A stretch of DNA of 64,000 nucleotides from RHLJ01 sp040222455. Its GTDB lineage: Bacteria > Bacteroidota > Rhodothermia > Balneolales > Balneolaceae. Below, piece by piece: positions 1 to 8,367 of this stretch. Below the pieces are notes generated by a model. It searched no databases. It saw nothing but the letters and a program-made list of their open reading frames with translations, and was not told the DNA's origin. The position numbers and the translations under genes were made by a program. Positions within the stretch are counted from its first letter, which is position 1. Each line of letters begins with the position of its first letter. Where the stretch lies: NCBI GenBank assembly GCA_040222455.1, contig JAVKDD010000015.1, positions 62,001-126,000 of the forward strand. The letters run 5' to 3'.

Positions 1-1
1 T

Positions 2-115
2 GCTCATATACCTCTCTCATATTATGACCGAGCTGAAAGTATTTTAAAGGACTTTGATTATGATAATGTTATCATTTTTAATGAACCATTGAAAGAGTAC
101 ACTTTTAAAAATTAG
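2..115 (+). CDS. C-terminal fragment of an unknown protein (cut by window edge)
   Basis: An open frame enters from the left edge and runs 37 codons to a TAG stop. The fragment begins AHIPLSYYDR and ends EPLKEYTFKN. It is mixed hydrophilic/aromatic with no membrane segment. The start and most of the gene lie outside the window, so no family can be assigned. That it is coding is inferred only from its being open and of ordinary composition, followed by a possible terminator hairpin. Confidence 0.45.
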   Translation, partial: AHIPLSYYDRAESILKDFDYDNVIIFNEPLKEYTFKN

Positions 116-131
116 ATTATCCATGTAAAAC

Positions 132-151
132 AACACTTTTGAAAAGGTGTT
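132..151 (+). terminator. Possible weak terminator hairpin after the left-edge gene
   Basis: A nearly perfect inverted repeat (AACACTTTT / AAAGGTGTT, one G-T pair) lies 16 nt after the stop of the left-edge gene. It has a very short loop and only a weak T-rich tail, so it may be a stability hairpin and not a true terminator. Confidence 0.3.
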
Positions 152-301
152 ATTCTAGTTCCGTTGCCCTAGATTCAAGCATATTCATTGCCCAATTTTG
201 GTTTTTGCTAATTGGTCCTTTAATTGATCTCCATTCATGAATCAGAACTACACTAGGCTCATTATTAACTAGGTTTGATGAAAATCTAATCAACATAATT
301 C

Positions 302-1159
302 ATGGCTCTAAAAAAATCATTCTACCTACTTTATTTCTTAGTTTTCATTAGCTGTAGCCAAAAAAGTTCAGGTCCTGGTGGCTTATTTTCACCTACTTAT
401 TCACCTGATGGAACTCTACTTGCCTATTATGAATACTTGAATGGGGTTCCTGAGATTATGATTTATTCATTTTCCGATTCAAAATCTTTACAAATAACTT
501 CTGGTGATGGCGCATGGAGTATCGTCCCTAAATGGAACAATGCGGGAGATAAGCTAATGTTTTCACATGGTCAAAATATGATGACGTTGGATGTCGCCAT
601 TTATTCGATGGATTCGAAAGAATTGGTAACCTTTCAACGATTTGGAACCGAGTTTTCAGTCGTCTGGAATGAAGAATCCCATGTATGGGCAAATAGATCA
701 TTATCAGGTATTACATTTTATCAATCTCAAAATGATCTTCCAAGTTCTTTTGAAAAGATTGATATCCCAGAATTTTCTAACTATTGGATTTACCCTATTA
801 CTGAAGACGGTGATATGTTGGTGCAAGTAAATGATGAAGATTCATTTGGTCTTTACAGATTTACTGGAGATAGCGAACCTATTTTAATACTAAAGGAAAA
901 AGGACTTAAAAACGTCGTCTTATCAAGGGAACAAAAGCATATCGCTTTTGAAAAGACTGTAGATGAAAACACGGATATTTATATTTCAAATATAGATGGT
1001 ACGAATTTGGAGCGATTGACAACGAATGAGTTTCCAGATTATATGCCCGACTTCTCCCCTGATGGAAAAACTTTAGTATTTTCATCAGCACGATCAGGTA
1101 CTTATAAAATTTATTCATTTGATCTTGAGTCAAGAAATATAACCCTTCTACTAGACTAG
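302..1159 (+). CDS. TolB-like beta-propeller lipoprotein (PD40/WD40-like repeats)
   Basis: The 285-aa product begins with a hydrophobic signal that ends in a lipobox-like VFISC (Cys at residue 18), so it is probably a lipoprotein facing the periplasm. PD40 (TolB-type) beta-propeller blades are visible near residues 30-55 (SPTYSPDGTLLAYYEY) and 248-275 (PDFSPDGKTLVFSSARSG), with weaker ones between. Such propellers usually act as binding platforms; no enzyme motif is present. It converges on the feo operon, with only 13 nt between the two ends. The ATG at 302 is the only start that keeps the signal. The specific function is unknown. Confidence 0.75.
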   Translation: MALKKSFYLLYFLVFISCSQKSSGPGGLFSPTYSPDGTLLAYYEYLNGVPEIMIYSFSDSKSLQITSGDGAWSIVPKWNNAGDKLMFSHGQNMMTLDVAIYSMDSKELVTFQRFGTEFSVVWNEESHVWANRSLSGITFYQSQNDLPSSFEKIDIPEFSNYWIYPITEDGDMLVQVNDEDSFGLYRFTGDSEPILILKEKGLKNVVLSREQKHIAFEKTVDENTDIYISNIDGTNLERLTTNEFPDYMPDFSPDGKTLVFSSARSGTYKIYSFDLESRNITLLLD

Positions 1160-1172
1160 AATAATATCCTAA

Positions 1173-1313
1173 CTAAGAACAATTACAATCCGGACCACAA
1201 TTACGCTCAGATTTATCTTTGGTGAGTGGCTTTATCACAAATCGGTTTCCAAGATACACGATCACGATAACTAACATTCCAAAAGCGACACCAGTTTGAA
1301 AGCTCAGTTCCAT
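1173..1313 (-). CDS. FeoB-associated Cys-rich membrane protein (46 aa)
   Basis: This small gene starts inside the feoB stop codon (TAATG, one-base overlap), which implies translational coupling. The 46-aa product has one transmembrane helix (about residues 8-24, GVAFGMLVIVIVYLG), a basic stretch (NRFVIKPLTKDK), and a Cys-rich tail, CGPDCNC (C39, C43, C45). Length, topology and position match the small FeoB-associated Cys-rich membrane proteins found after feoB in many bacteria. Its role there is unproven; a metal-binding or FeoB-partner role is usually supposed. The same D-C-N-C tetrapeptide occurs in the Cys-rich FeoA-like protein at the other end of this operon. Confidence 0.85.
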   Translation of the reverse strand: MELSFQTGVAFGMLVIVIVYLGNRFVIKPLTKDKSERNCGPDCNCS

Positions 1314-3433
1314 TATAGGTTACTCCCTACTTGAAAAGCAATGAGAGAACAGAGATAAGCAAGTATTGTCATATAGCTAAACATAGCTACAGGCCATTTC
1401 CATGAATTGGTTTCTCTTCGAACAATGGCGATAGTACTCATGCATTGCATCGCGAGGGCAAAGAAAATCATTAGAGAAATTGCAGTTGCCACCGAATAAA
1501 CGGGTTGACCGGTTACGGGGTTAATATCATTAATCAGTTTCTCTTTCAAGGTCTCATTTACATCATCTCCTTCCTCAATACTATAAATAGTATTAAGTGT
1601 ACCTACCATTACTTCTCTTGCGGCAAATGAGGTTAAAAGAGCAATTCCTATTTTCCAGTCAAAACCTAACGGTTCAATAGTTGGCTCAATAATTTGCCCA
1701 AATCGACCTGCAAAACTATGTCTCAGTTGATACGATTCTATTGTTTCTTCAGTATTAGCTTTTTCAACATATTCCTCATTTCCAACTTTTGGGAATGAAG
1801 CCAAAAACCAAAGTACTATTGAAATAGCTACAATAATCTTACCAGCCTCTGTGACAAATACTTTTCCTCTCTCGGCTGTATTCTGAAATACAACCGACCA
1901 CTTTGGCATTTTATAACTCGGTAATTCCATGATAAATGGAGTTTGTTGACCACTTGGGAATATTTTCTTCATAACTGCAGCTGAAAGTACAGCCATCACG
2001 ATCCCAAATATATAAAGCCCAAAAAAGGTGATGCCTTGATAGGTAAATATTCCTAAAACAGTAGTAGGCGGAATAAATGCTGCGATAAGCAAGGCATATA
2101 CTGGAAGCCTTGCCGAACAAGCCATAAAAGGTAGTACCATAATGGTAATTATGCGATCTCTCCAATTTTCAATAGTTCTGGCTGCCATAATTCCAGGAAT
2201 TGCACAAGCAAAACCAGACATTAATGGAACAACAGAACGGCCATGTAATCCTACTTTCGTCATAAATCCATCCATCACAAAAGCTGCTCTAGCCATATAA
2301 CCGGTTCCTTCTAACACATAAATGAAGAAAAAGAGAATTATAATCTGTGGAAGAAAAATAATCACACCACCAAGGCCTGCAATTACTCCTTCCACTAGTA
2401 AATCATTTAACATACCTGAGGGAAGTGAATTTGAGACCCAAGCGCCACCTTCTACAAAAAACAAATCAATCAAATCCATGAATGGAGTCGCCCACGAAAA
2501 AATAGCTTGGAACATAAAAAGTAGAACAGCTACAAAAATAATTGGTCCGGCTACTTTATGAGTAACAACCATATCAATTCTGTCGGTAAATGATGTTCCA
2601 ACTTCTTTAGTCTGTTTTGATGCCTCAGAAGTACATTCCCCAATAAAATTATATCTACGAAGTACTTCAACAGCCATTGGATTTCCTCCCTTTAATTCAA
2701 TCATTCCTCTGGCTTTGGCAATCACTTTCTTACCAATTTCAGCTTCTTCGAATTTGTAAAAGGCTCCTATAAACTCTCCTTCACTTATCAAACGAAGGGC
2801 TTCAATATATCTGGCGTTTTTAGGGATATTTGTATGAGGTACTATCCATTCATTTATTACAAGGGACATTGCTTCAAAAAGCGTTTCATCAGGTACCCAT
2901 TTTAAAGGACGAGGAACTTCAAGATCAAAATCATAAATCGCTTCCTTAAGAAGTTCTATATCTTTTTTATTTTTTGCAGAAATTGCAAGAACTGGAATTC
3001 CCATCGTAGCTGAAATGGCATCTGCATTTATCGAAATCCCTTTATTACCAGCAACATCTGTCATATTTAAAATTAACATGACAGGGATATTCAGATCCAT
3101 AACCTGTGTAGCCAAATACAGATTTCGATCTAAATTACTTGAGTCTACTACAACCAATACCAAATCAGGGACTTCTTCATGCTCGTAGCTACCTATTAAA
3201 GCCTCGTAAGCTATCCTTTCATCCAGTTTTTTGTAATTCAAACTATATGCCCCTGGAAGATCTATCACTTTATGGAGCACTCCACCTATAATTGTCGTTC
3301 CTACCTTCCTTTCTACAGTGATGCCTGGATAGTTCGCAATTTTTTGTCTTAAGCCGGTTAATGAATTAAAGATCGTGGACTTCCCTGTATTAGGATTCCC
3401 GACTAGCGCAATATTCAAAGGGCTTTTACTCAT
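1313..3433 (-). CDS. feoB: Ferrous iron transporter FeoB
   Basis: FeoB is the inner-membrane Fe(II) importer with a cytoplasmic GTPase domain. The 706-aa product shows G1 GNPNTGKS (residues 12-19), G3 DLPG (58-61), G4 NMTD (123-126) and a SAK G5-like motif. The linker helical domain follows (about 175-260), then the Gate-containing membrane domain with the conserved FACAIPGIMAARTI and PFMACSARLPVY segments carrying the Cys residues typical of the pore. Length is normal. The start ATG overlaps the feoA stop by 4 nt (ATGA), and the stop overlaps the next gene's start. All catalytic and membrane landmarks are intact. Confidence 0.97.
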   Translation of the reverse strand: MSKSPLNIALVGNPNTGKSTIFNSLTGLRQKIANYPGITVERKVGTTIIGGVLHKVIDLPGAYSLNYKKLDERIAYEALIGSYEHEEVPDLVLVVVDSSNLDRNLYLATQVMDLNIPVMLILNMTDVAGNKGISINADAISATMGIPVLAISAKNKKDIELLKEAIYDFDLEVPRPLKWVPDETLFEAMSLVINEWIVPHTNIPKNARYIEALRLISEGEFIGAFYKFEEAEIGKKVIAKARGMIELKGGNPMAVEVLRRYNFIGECTSEASKQTKEVGTSFTDRIDMVVTHKVAGPIIFVAVLLFMFQAIFSWATPFMDLIDLFFVEGGAWVSNSLPSGMLNDLLVEGVIAGLGGVIIFLPQIIILFFFIYVLEGTGYMARAAFVMDGFMTKVGLHGRSVVPLMSGFACAIPGIMAARTIENWRDRIITIMVLPFMACSARLPVYALLIAAFIPPTTVLGIFTYQGITFFGLYIFGIVMAVLSAAVMKKIFPSGQQTPFIMELPSYKMPKWSVVFQNTAERGKVFVTEAGKIIVAISIVLWFLASFPKVGNEEYVEKANTEETIESYQLRHSFAGRFGQIIEPTIEPLGFDWKIGIALLTSFAAREVMVGTLNTIYSIEEGDDVNETLKEKLINDINPVTGQPVYSVATAISLMIFFALAMQCMSTIAIVRRETNSWKWPVAMFSYMTILAYLCSLIAFQVGSNL

Positions 3434-3657
3434 TTTATGTCCTCTACAATAATTCCCTTTGCCTCGGCCTCTCTTAATGAAAGTAGATAACCTCGGACTT
3501 TGATTTCCATAGGAAAGCCTAAAGGTGCTCTTCGTACAATTTCTATTTGAACACCTGGTGTAATTCCCATTTCTAATAGACGAGTTGTATCAGCCCCAGT
3601 AATATTCTTAACCTGTACTTTTTTAAACTTACGAATTTCTGAGAGAAGTGTGTCCAT
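3430..3657 (-). CDS. feoA: FeoA, SH3-like partner of FeoB
   Basis: The 75-aa product is a canonical FeoA domain: TRLLEMGITPGVQIEIVRRAPLG, then MEIKVRGYLLSLREAEA. This is the SH3-like fold that regulates FeoB in the cytoplasm. It overlaps feoB by 4 nt and starts 4 nt after the stop of a second FeoA-like gene, so the three are clearly one operon. No odd residues; it contains no cysteine, unlike its upstream neighbour. Confidence 0.95.
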   Translation of the reverse strand: MDTLLSEIRKFKKVQVKNITGADTTRLLEMGITPGVQIEIVRRAPLGFPMEIKVRGYLLSLREAEAKGIIVEDIK

Positions 3658-3661
3658 TAGC

Positions 3662-3883
3662 CTAAACAGGACTTACTAGAATAGATTTTGCTAGATTTTC
3701 AGTGATCGCTAATCGCGCTTCACCAACTTGTAGAATGATATTTTTCTGGTTGGAAATAATTTTTACATTTGCACCTTCCACACAACCTAACTCATTCAAG
3801 CGACAAATATCATCGCAGTTGCAATCAAAACAGCGAACCACAATTTCTTCGCCTTCTTTAGATGTATTTAAAGGGTGCATCAT
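3662..3883 (-). CDS. Second FeoA-like protein with an N-terminal Cys cluster
   Basis: This 73-aa protein heads the feo operon. The C-terminal two thirds look like a FeoA SH3 domain (ELGCVEGANVKIISNQ, then VGEARLAITENLAKSI). Before it lies a cluster of cysteines, C18-x2-C21-x-C23-x3-C27-x6-C34 (CFDCNCDDIC), absent from ordinary FeoA. By analogy with FeoC, which binds an Fe-S cluster in some bacteria, it could sense iron or oxygen for FeoB; that is inference. The first two codons are both ATG; either could be the start. Confidence 0.85.
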   Translation of the reverse strand: MMHPLNTSKEGEEIVVRCFDCNCDDICRLNELGCVEGANVKIISNQKNIILQVGEARLAITENLAKSILVSPV

Positions 3884-3917
3884 CTAGTAAAAATCTCTTA
3901 TTTAAAAATGATCTAAA

Positions 3918-3936
3918 TAAAGATAAAGATTAATCT
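3918..3936 (-). promoter_or_regulatory. Candidate feo promoter with a palindrome next to its -7-like box
   Basis: Upstream of the first feo gene, on the minus strand, a TATCTTTA box (one mismatch to the Bacteroidota -7 consensus TAnnTTTG) sits directly after a perfect 10-bp palindrome, AGATTAATCT (3927-3936). That is a usual place for an operator, so an iron regulator could bind here. No good -33 TTG was seen and no Fur-box consensus matched, so this remains tentative. Confidence 0.3.
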
Positions 3937-3965
3937 GTTTTAAATGAACCTCTTTTTTAAATTTT

Positions 3966-4595
3966 TTATAGAACGGATTCCGGGAATACTTCTTCGAATC
4001 CATGAGGTGGTTTTTCAAGAGTCCAAGTCTCAAAATAGAACTGTTTTTCGGACGAAAGCCTCTTTCCATTAATAGAAAAAAACCGAAATGAATCTGGCAA
4101 GATGGCCTGAAGATTGTAGAAAAAGTTTTTATAAATATTTTTTTTACTAAATAGGTGGATATCAAAGCCATTTTTTGCTTCTAATTTATAGAGTATGATC
4201 CATCCTTTTTCTAAAACATCACGAAGCATTTTTTTTGTAAACGAATGAATTATATCTGATTCCACATCATCATTCGAAATAACCAGTGCCTCATTCATCT
4301 CCAATTTCTCGAGTGCGTCTACTAAAGATTTATAAATTCCGTTTTTGCTGTGAATTAAAAATCCTTCAAACCCCTTTTCAATTGCCTTAACAAACTCTAC
4401 ATAGGTAGAAATTGTATTTATCCCATACTTATCATTTTCTAAATCTGTACCTGAAAAATAGAGGGTAGAATAAGTGGGATCTGGTTTTGTAAAAGCTTCT
4501 AGCGGATTTGCATCTTCTTGTTTAGTGGATGGTGCTAAATCTTCTAGCCTTTGATCGTGATGAAAAATAAGTTTCAGGATATCTTTTTGAGACAT
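3966..4595 (-). CDS. Conserved-looking hypothetical cytoplasmic protein (209 aa)
   Basis: The product is 209 aa, soluble, with no signal peptide or membrane helix. It begins MSQKDILKLIFHHDQRLEDL and has an acidic linker near residues 20-40. The rest is alternating helix/strand (TISTYVEFVKAIEKGFEGFLIHS), loosely reminiscent of SseB/type III-secretion-like or enhanced-serine-sensitivity domains, but I cannot confirm that. It lies 82 nt before the feo operon on the same strand and may have its own promoter. I do not recognise the family. Codon use resembles its neighbours. Confidence 0.7.
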   Translation of the reverse strand: MSQKDILKLIFHHDQRLEDLAPSTKQEDANPLEAFTKPDPTYSTLYFSGTDLENDKYGINTISTYVEFVKAIEKGFEGFLIHSKNGIYKSLVDALEKLEMNEALVISNDDVESDIIHSFTKKMLRDVLEKGWIILYKLEAKNGFDIHLFSKKNIYKNFFYNLQAILPDSFRFFSINGKRLSSEKQFYFETWTLEKPPHGFEEVFPESVL

Positions 4596-4763
4596 GATTG
4601 TATACTAATTTCAGTTCTATTATGCTGAATTTGATTCTGATTCTATAGAAAATGAACCATTCTTTTACTTTCGGTATTGTATATAGTATCTCACTTTACA
4701 GATCCTTAGACAATACGTATCAAATTCACCGCATTGTTCAAGGCATCAGTAATTGAGTTATTT

Positions 4764-4804
4764 GTAAAAAAAATCCCGATTACAATTTCTTATAACCGGG
4801 ATTT
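4764..4804 (-). terminator. Rho-independent terminator after hppA
   Basis: Read on the minus strand, AAATCCCGGTTA pairs with TAATCGGGATTT across a short loop (one G-T wobble), followed by a run of T. It lies 17 nt after the hppA stop and is a strong intrinsic terminator for the tRNA-Gln/prs/rplY/pth/hppA unit. Confidence 0.85.
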
Positions 4805-4821
4805 AAACGTTTTCAAATGAG

Positions 4822-7032
4822 TTAGATCATTGTAGCAATTACAAGCGCTACAACCGACATTAATTTAAGTAGGATGTTTAATGATGGTCCTGAAGTGTCT
4901 TTAAATGGATCACCAACAGTATCACCAACAACAGCGGCTTTATGAGGCTCAGTACCTTTTCCATAAAAGACTCCATCAATCTCAACACCTTCTTCAATCA
5001 TTTTCTTAGCGTTGTCCCATGCTCCACCAGCGTTTGATTGGAATAATGCCATCAACACACCAGCTGAAGTAACACCTGCAAGAAGCCCACCAAGCATTTT
5101 AGCACCAAGAGTTGGATCGTCACTAATGAAACCAGGAACGAATCCAAATAATACTGGTACGATTACAGCTAGTAAACCTGGTACTACCATCTCACGTATT
5201 GAAGCGGCAGTAGAAATCTCAACACATTTTTCATATTCGGCTTTTCCATCAGCTGCTTCAAATGTTTCCTGATCTTCTTTAGACCACTTATCGAAATCTT
5301 TTTCTCCGTTTTTGTTCATTACATCAAGAGCTGCTCTTAACTCAGGAATATCTTTGAATTGACGACGAACTTCCTCGATCATGCTCATTGCAGCACGTCC
5401 TACTGCATTCATTGATAGTGCAGAAAATAAGAAAGGAAGCATCGCTCCAACAAAAAGAGCGGCCATAACAAATGGATTTGTTACGTTAATTATGACTTCC
5501 AAACCTGGATTAGCAGCTTCATAGGCTGTTATAAATGCAGCAAAAAGAGCAAGAGCTGTTAAAGCAGCAGATCCAATCGCAAACCCTTTACCGATGGCAG
5601 CAGTAGTATTACCAACTGCATCTAATTTATCGGTTCTCTCACGAACTTCTGGTGGAAGTTCAGCCATTTCAGCAATACCACCTGCATTATCAGAAACAGG
5701 ACCATACGCATCAACCGCAAGCTGGATACCTGTGTTTGCCAGCATTCCAACTGCAGCAATTGCGATACCATAAAGACCTGCAAAACTGAACGCTCCAATT
5801 ATTGCAATTGCAATAATGATAATCGGGATTGCAGTTGAAATCATACCAACTCCTAAACCAGCAATAATGTTGGTTGCAGAACCGGTTACAGATTGTTTTA
5901 CAATAGAAAGGACTGGTTTTGTGCCCGTTCCGGTATAATGCTCTGTTACTAGACCAATCAGTAAGCCTGAAGCTAAGCCAAAAATAGTCGCCCAGAAAAC
6001 GCCCATACTTGTAAATTCTGTACCGTTAAATGTCCAAGTAGCAGGTAACATCCATTTTATGATAAAGAATGAAGCAATAAGCATTACAACTGCGGAAGCA
6101 AACTCACCTAGGTTTAGTGCTTTTTGCGGATCTCCACCCTCCTTAACTCTAACTAAGAATGTTCCTAGTATAGAAGTGAAAATACCAGTACCAGCAAGAA
6201 CTAACGGAAGCAATACCGCAGAAAGTCCACCAAAGTCATCACTCCAAGTTGAAGTTGCCATAAATGCTGCCCCAAGAACCATAGTACCAATAATAGAACC
6301 AACATATGATTCGAAAAGATCAGCACCCATTCCTGCAACATCACCCACATTATCGCCTACGTTATCGGCAATAGTAGCTGGATTTAGAGGATGATCTTCA
6401 GGTATACCCGCTTCAACTTTACCTACAAGATCAGCTCCTACATCGGCAGCTTTCGTATAAATACCACCACCAACACGAGCAAAAAGTGCAATTGAAGATG
6501 CACCAAATGAAAATCCAGTAACTACTGCAAGTACTCTATTAACAGCATCTGCGCCGTCAATTCCGAATACATTGGAAAACACAAAAAGTAGAATTGAAAG
6601 GCCAAGAACACCTAAACCTACAACACCAAGTCCCATTACAGAACCGCCTGCAAAAGCAACTTCTAGACCTTTCCCTAAGCTTTCCCGAGCAGCATTTGTA
6701 GTTCGTACATTAGCTTTTGTTGCTACTTTCATTCCAATAAAGCCGGCTAAACCTGAACAGATCGCTCCTACAATAAATGAAATTGATACCATCCAACTTG
6801 AGGTTACTGCATCGGCACTGACGGCCAAAATTATTGCTACTACAGCAACAAAAATTGAAAGTACTTTATACTCCGCCTTTAGGAAAGCCATGGCACCAGC
6901 AGCAATACTATCTGCGATACGCCCCATTCTTTCAGTACCTACTTCTTGTTTTGTTACCCAAGAAGATTTTAGTGCGGTAAAAAGAAGAGCTATTACTCCT
7001 GCCGCAATTGAGAAAAAGATTATGTTTTGCAT
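4822..7032 (-). CDS. hppA: Membrane ion-pumping pyrophosphatase, K+-dependent type
   Basis: HppA hydrolyses pyrophosphate and pumps H+ (or Na+) across the inner membrane. The 736-aa protein has about 16 hydrophobic segments. The substrate-binding loop DVGADLVGKVE lies at 197-207, and the Mg-PPi ligands DNVGDNVGD lie near 223-231. The K+-dependence motif is GNTTAAIGKG (474-483): Ala478 occupies the position that is Lys in K+-independent enzymes, so this one should be K+-dependent. I cannot tell H+ from Na+ transport by eye. It is last in the prs-rplY-pth-hppA run, 49 nt after pth. Confidence 0.95.
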   Translation of the reverse strand: MQNIIFFSIAAGVIALLFTALKSSWVTKQEVGTERMGRIADSIAAGAMAFLKAEYKVLSIFVAVVAIILAVSADAVTSSWMVSISFIVGAICSGLAGFIGMKVATKANVRTTNAARESLGKGLEVAFAGGSVMGLGVVGLGVLGLSILLFVFSNVFGIDGADAVNRVLAVVTGFSFGASSIALFARVGGGIYTKAADVGADLVGKVEAGIPEDHPLNPATIADNVGDNVGDVAGMGADLFESYVGSIIGTMVLGAAFMATSTWSDDFGGLSAVLLPLVLAGTGIFTSILGTFLVRVKEGGDPQKALNLGEFASAVVMLIASFFIIKWMLPATWTFNGTEFTSMGVFWATIFGLASGLLIGLVTEHYTGTGTKPVLSIVKQSVTGSATNIIAGLGVGMISTAIPIIIIAIAIIGAFSFAGLYGIAIAAVGMLANTGIQLAVDAYGPVSDNAGGIAEMAELPPEVRERTDKLDAVGNTTAAIGKGFAIGSAALTALALFAAFITAYEAANPGLEVIINVTNPFVMAALFVGAMLPFLFSALSMNAVGRAAMSMIEEVRRQFKDIPELRAALDVMNKNGEKDFDKWSKEDQETFEAADGKAEYEKCVEISTAASIREMVVPGLLAVIVPVLFGFVPGFISDDPTLGAKMLGGLLAGVTSAGVLMALFQSNAGGAWDNAKKMIEEGVEIDGVFYGKGTEPHKAAVVGDTVGDPFKDTSGPSLNILLKLMSVVALVIATMI

Positions 7033-7081
7033 AATTCCGCTTGTGTTAGTTTACGTTTTCACCCGAATTGACCCCGGGCGC

Positions 7082-7639
7082 TTAATTAAAAAGATTCATT
7101 GCTCTTACAATCCCTAAGTTCACAAATGCAAGAGCGGCATCGTGCGCTTTCTGAATAGAAGCCTCTACTTCTTCCAGTTCATTCGAATCAAAAGGGGAAA
7201 GTACAAAATCAACTTGTTTTCCCCTTCTAAAATCATTTCCAATACCAACTCGAAGCCGGGGGTATTCTCTACTTCCCAGCTTTTCGTTAATATCTGCAAT
7301 GCCATTGTGACCTCCGTCACTTCCCTGTCCCTTCATTCGAATAGAACCTATAGGAAGATTTAAATCATCATAAATCACTAGGCAATCTTTCTTATCGGTA
7401 TTGTACTTTGCGAGTGCTTTCTTAACTGCAACGCCACTTCTATTCATATAATTAGTGGGTTTGATAAGTATAATTTTGCGCCCTTTATGTCTTCCTTCTG
7501 CGACAACAAATGGCCCATTTCCGGCACCAAATTCTACAGAAAGAGTTTTTGCCAATACGTCAATTACTTCGAAACCAATATTGTGACGAGTTCCGTCATA
7601 TTCTTGCCCAACATTTCCTAATCCTATAATAATGGACAT
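7082..7639 (-). CDS. pth: Peptidyl-tRNA hydrolase
   Basis: Pth releases peptides from stalled peptidyl-tRNA in the cytoplasm. The 185-aa product has the N-terminal signature IGLGNVGQEYDGTRHNIGFE with catalytic His19, the substrate-channel motif PTNYMNRSG, the conserved DDLNLPIGSIRMKGQGSDGGHNG, and YPRLRVGIG. Length is typical. It follows rplY by 24 nt; prs-rplY(ctc)-pth is a synteny also known from Firmicutes and Actinobacteria. Confidence 0.97.
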   Translation of the reverse strand: MSIIIGLGNVGQEYDGTRHNIGFEVIDVLAKTLSVEFGAGNGPFVVAEGRHKGRKIILIKPTNYMNRSGVAVKKALAKYNTDKKDCLVIYDDLNLPIGSIRMKGQGSDGGHNGIADINEKLGSREYPRLRVGIGNDFRRGKQVDFVLSPFDSNELEEVEASIQKAHDAALAFVNLGIVRAMNLFN

Positions 7640-7663
7640 GACGGAACCCTATTCAACAATTGG

Positions 7664-8344
7664 CTATTCTTTTGTAGACTCTTCGCCTTCTTCAGAACCT
7701 TCGCCTTCAGCACCTTCAGTTTCTCCTTCAACACCCTCTTCCGTTGCTTCTGCATCTTCGTCTTCAAGAACATCACTTACAAGTGCGCCTTTTGGAGGTC
7801 TGATAGTAGCAATGGTTCTAGTTAGGGCATCTAAAGGTACAATCCCCTCGAGTTCTAAATCTCCAACATGAAAAGAATTTCCAATTTTTAGATTGGTAAT
7901 ATCTACTTCAAATTCTGAAACTATATATTTAGGAAGAACTCGAATTCTTACAAATTTCATAGGTTGGAACATACGTCCACCACCTTCAACAACACCACGA
8001 GCCGTTCCTTTGATTCTAACAGGTACTCTTAAAGTAACTTTATGATTATCAGAAAGCACATAGAAGTCTGCATGAATAGGGCGATCAGTTACTGGATCAA
8101 ACTCCATTCTCTTTAGAAGTGTCTTATACACTTTACCATCTACAGTTAGTTCCTGAAGCTTGGTTTGTGCTCTTCTTAGAATTTTTTCTAATTCTAATTC
8201 ATCTACAGAAAAGTGAATGTTTTCTTCTACTTCTGGACCATAGAGTACAGCAGGAACTCGTTTTTCTTCTCTTAAAGTACGATTCGCTTTTTTAGTAAGC
8301 TCACGTGGAGTTCCTTCAATTTTTATTAATTCTGGGTATGCCAT
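7664..8344 (-). CDS. rplY: 50S ribosomal protein L25/general stress protein Ctc
   Basis: The 226-aa product is the long (Ctc/TL5) form of L25, which binds 5S rRNA. It has an N-terminal L25 domain (about 1-95, KRVPAVLYGPEVEENIHFS), a C-terminal TL5 beta domain (about 100-190, VRIKGTARGVVEGGG), and a very acidic tail of about 35 residues rich in Glu/Gly. Acidic tails of this kind are usual in Bacteroidota. It lies between prs and pth with short gaps (23 and 24 nt). Confidence 0.95.
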   Translation of the reverse strand: MAYPELIKIEGTPRELTKKANRTLREEKRVPAVLYGPEVEENIHFSVDELELEKILRRAQTKLQELTVDGKVYKTLLKRMEFDPVTDRPIHADFYVLSDNHKVTLRVPVRIKGTARGVVEGGGRMFQPMKFVRIRVLPKYIVSEFEVDITNLKIGNSFHVGDLELEGIVPLDALTRTIATIRPPKGALVSDVLEDEDAEATEEGVEGETEGAEGEGSEEGEESTKE

Positions 8345-8367
8345 TTTTTACGTTTACCTTATAAACA

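Noticed and set aside
3902..4171. 89-codon minus-strand frame before the feo operon
   Set aside because: Overlaps the 209-aa gene in another frame; composition is low complexity and it has no independent support.
6572..7117. 181-codon plus-strand frame opposite hppA
   Set aside because: Antisense shadow of a well-conserved membrane protein; rich in Pro/Ala/Thr as expected from reversed hydrophobic codons.
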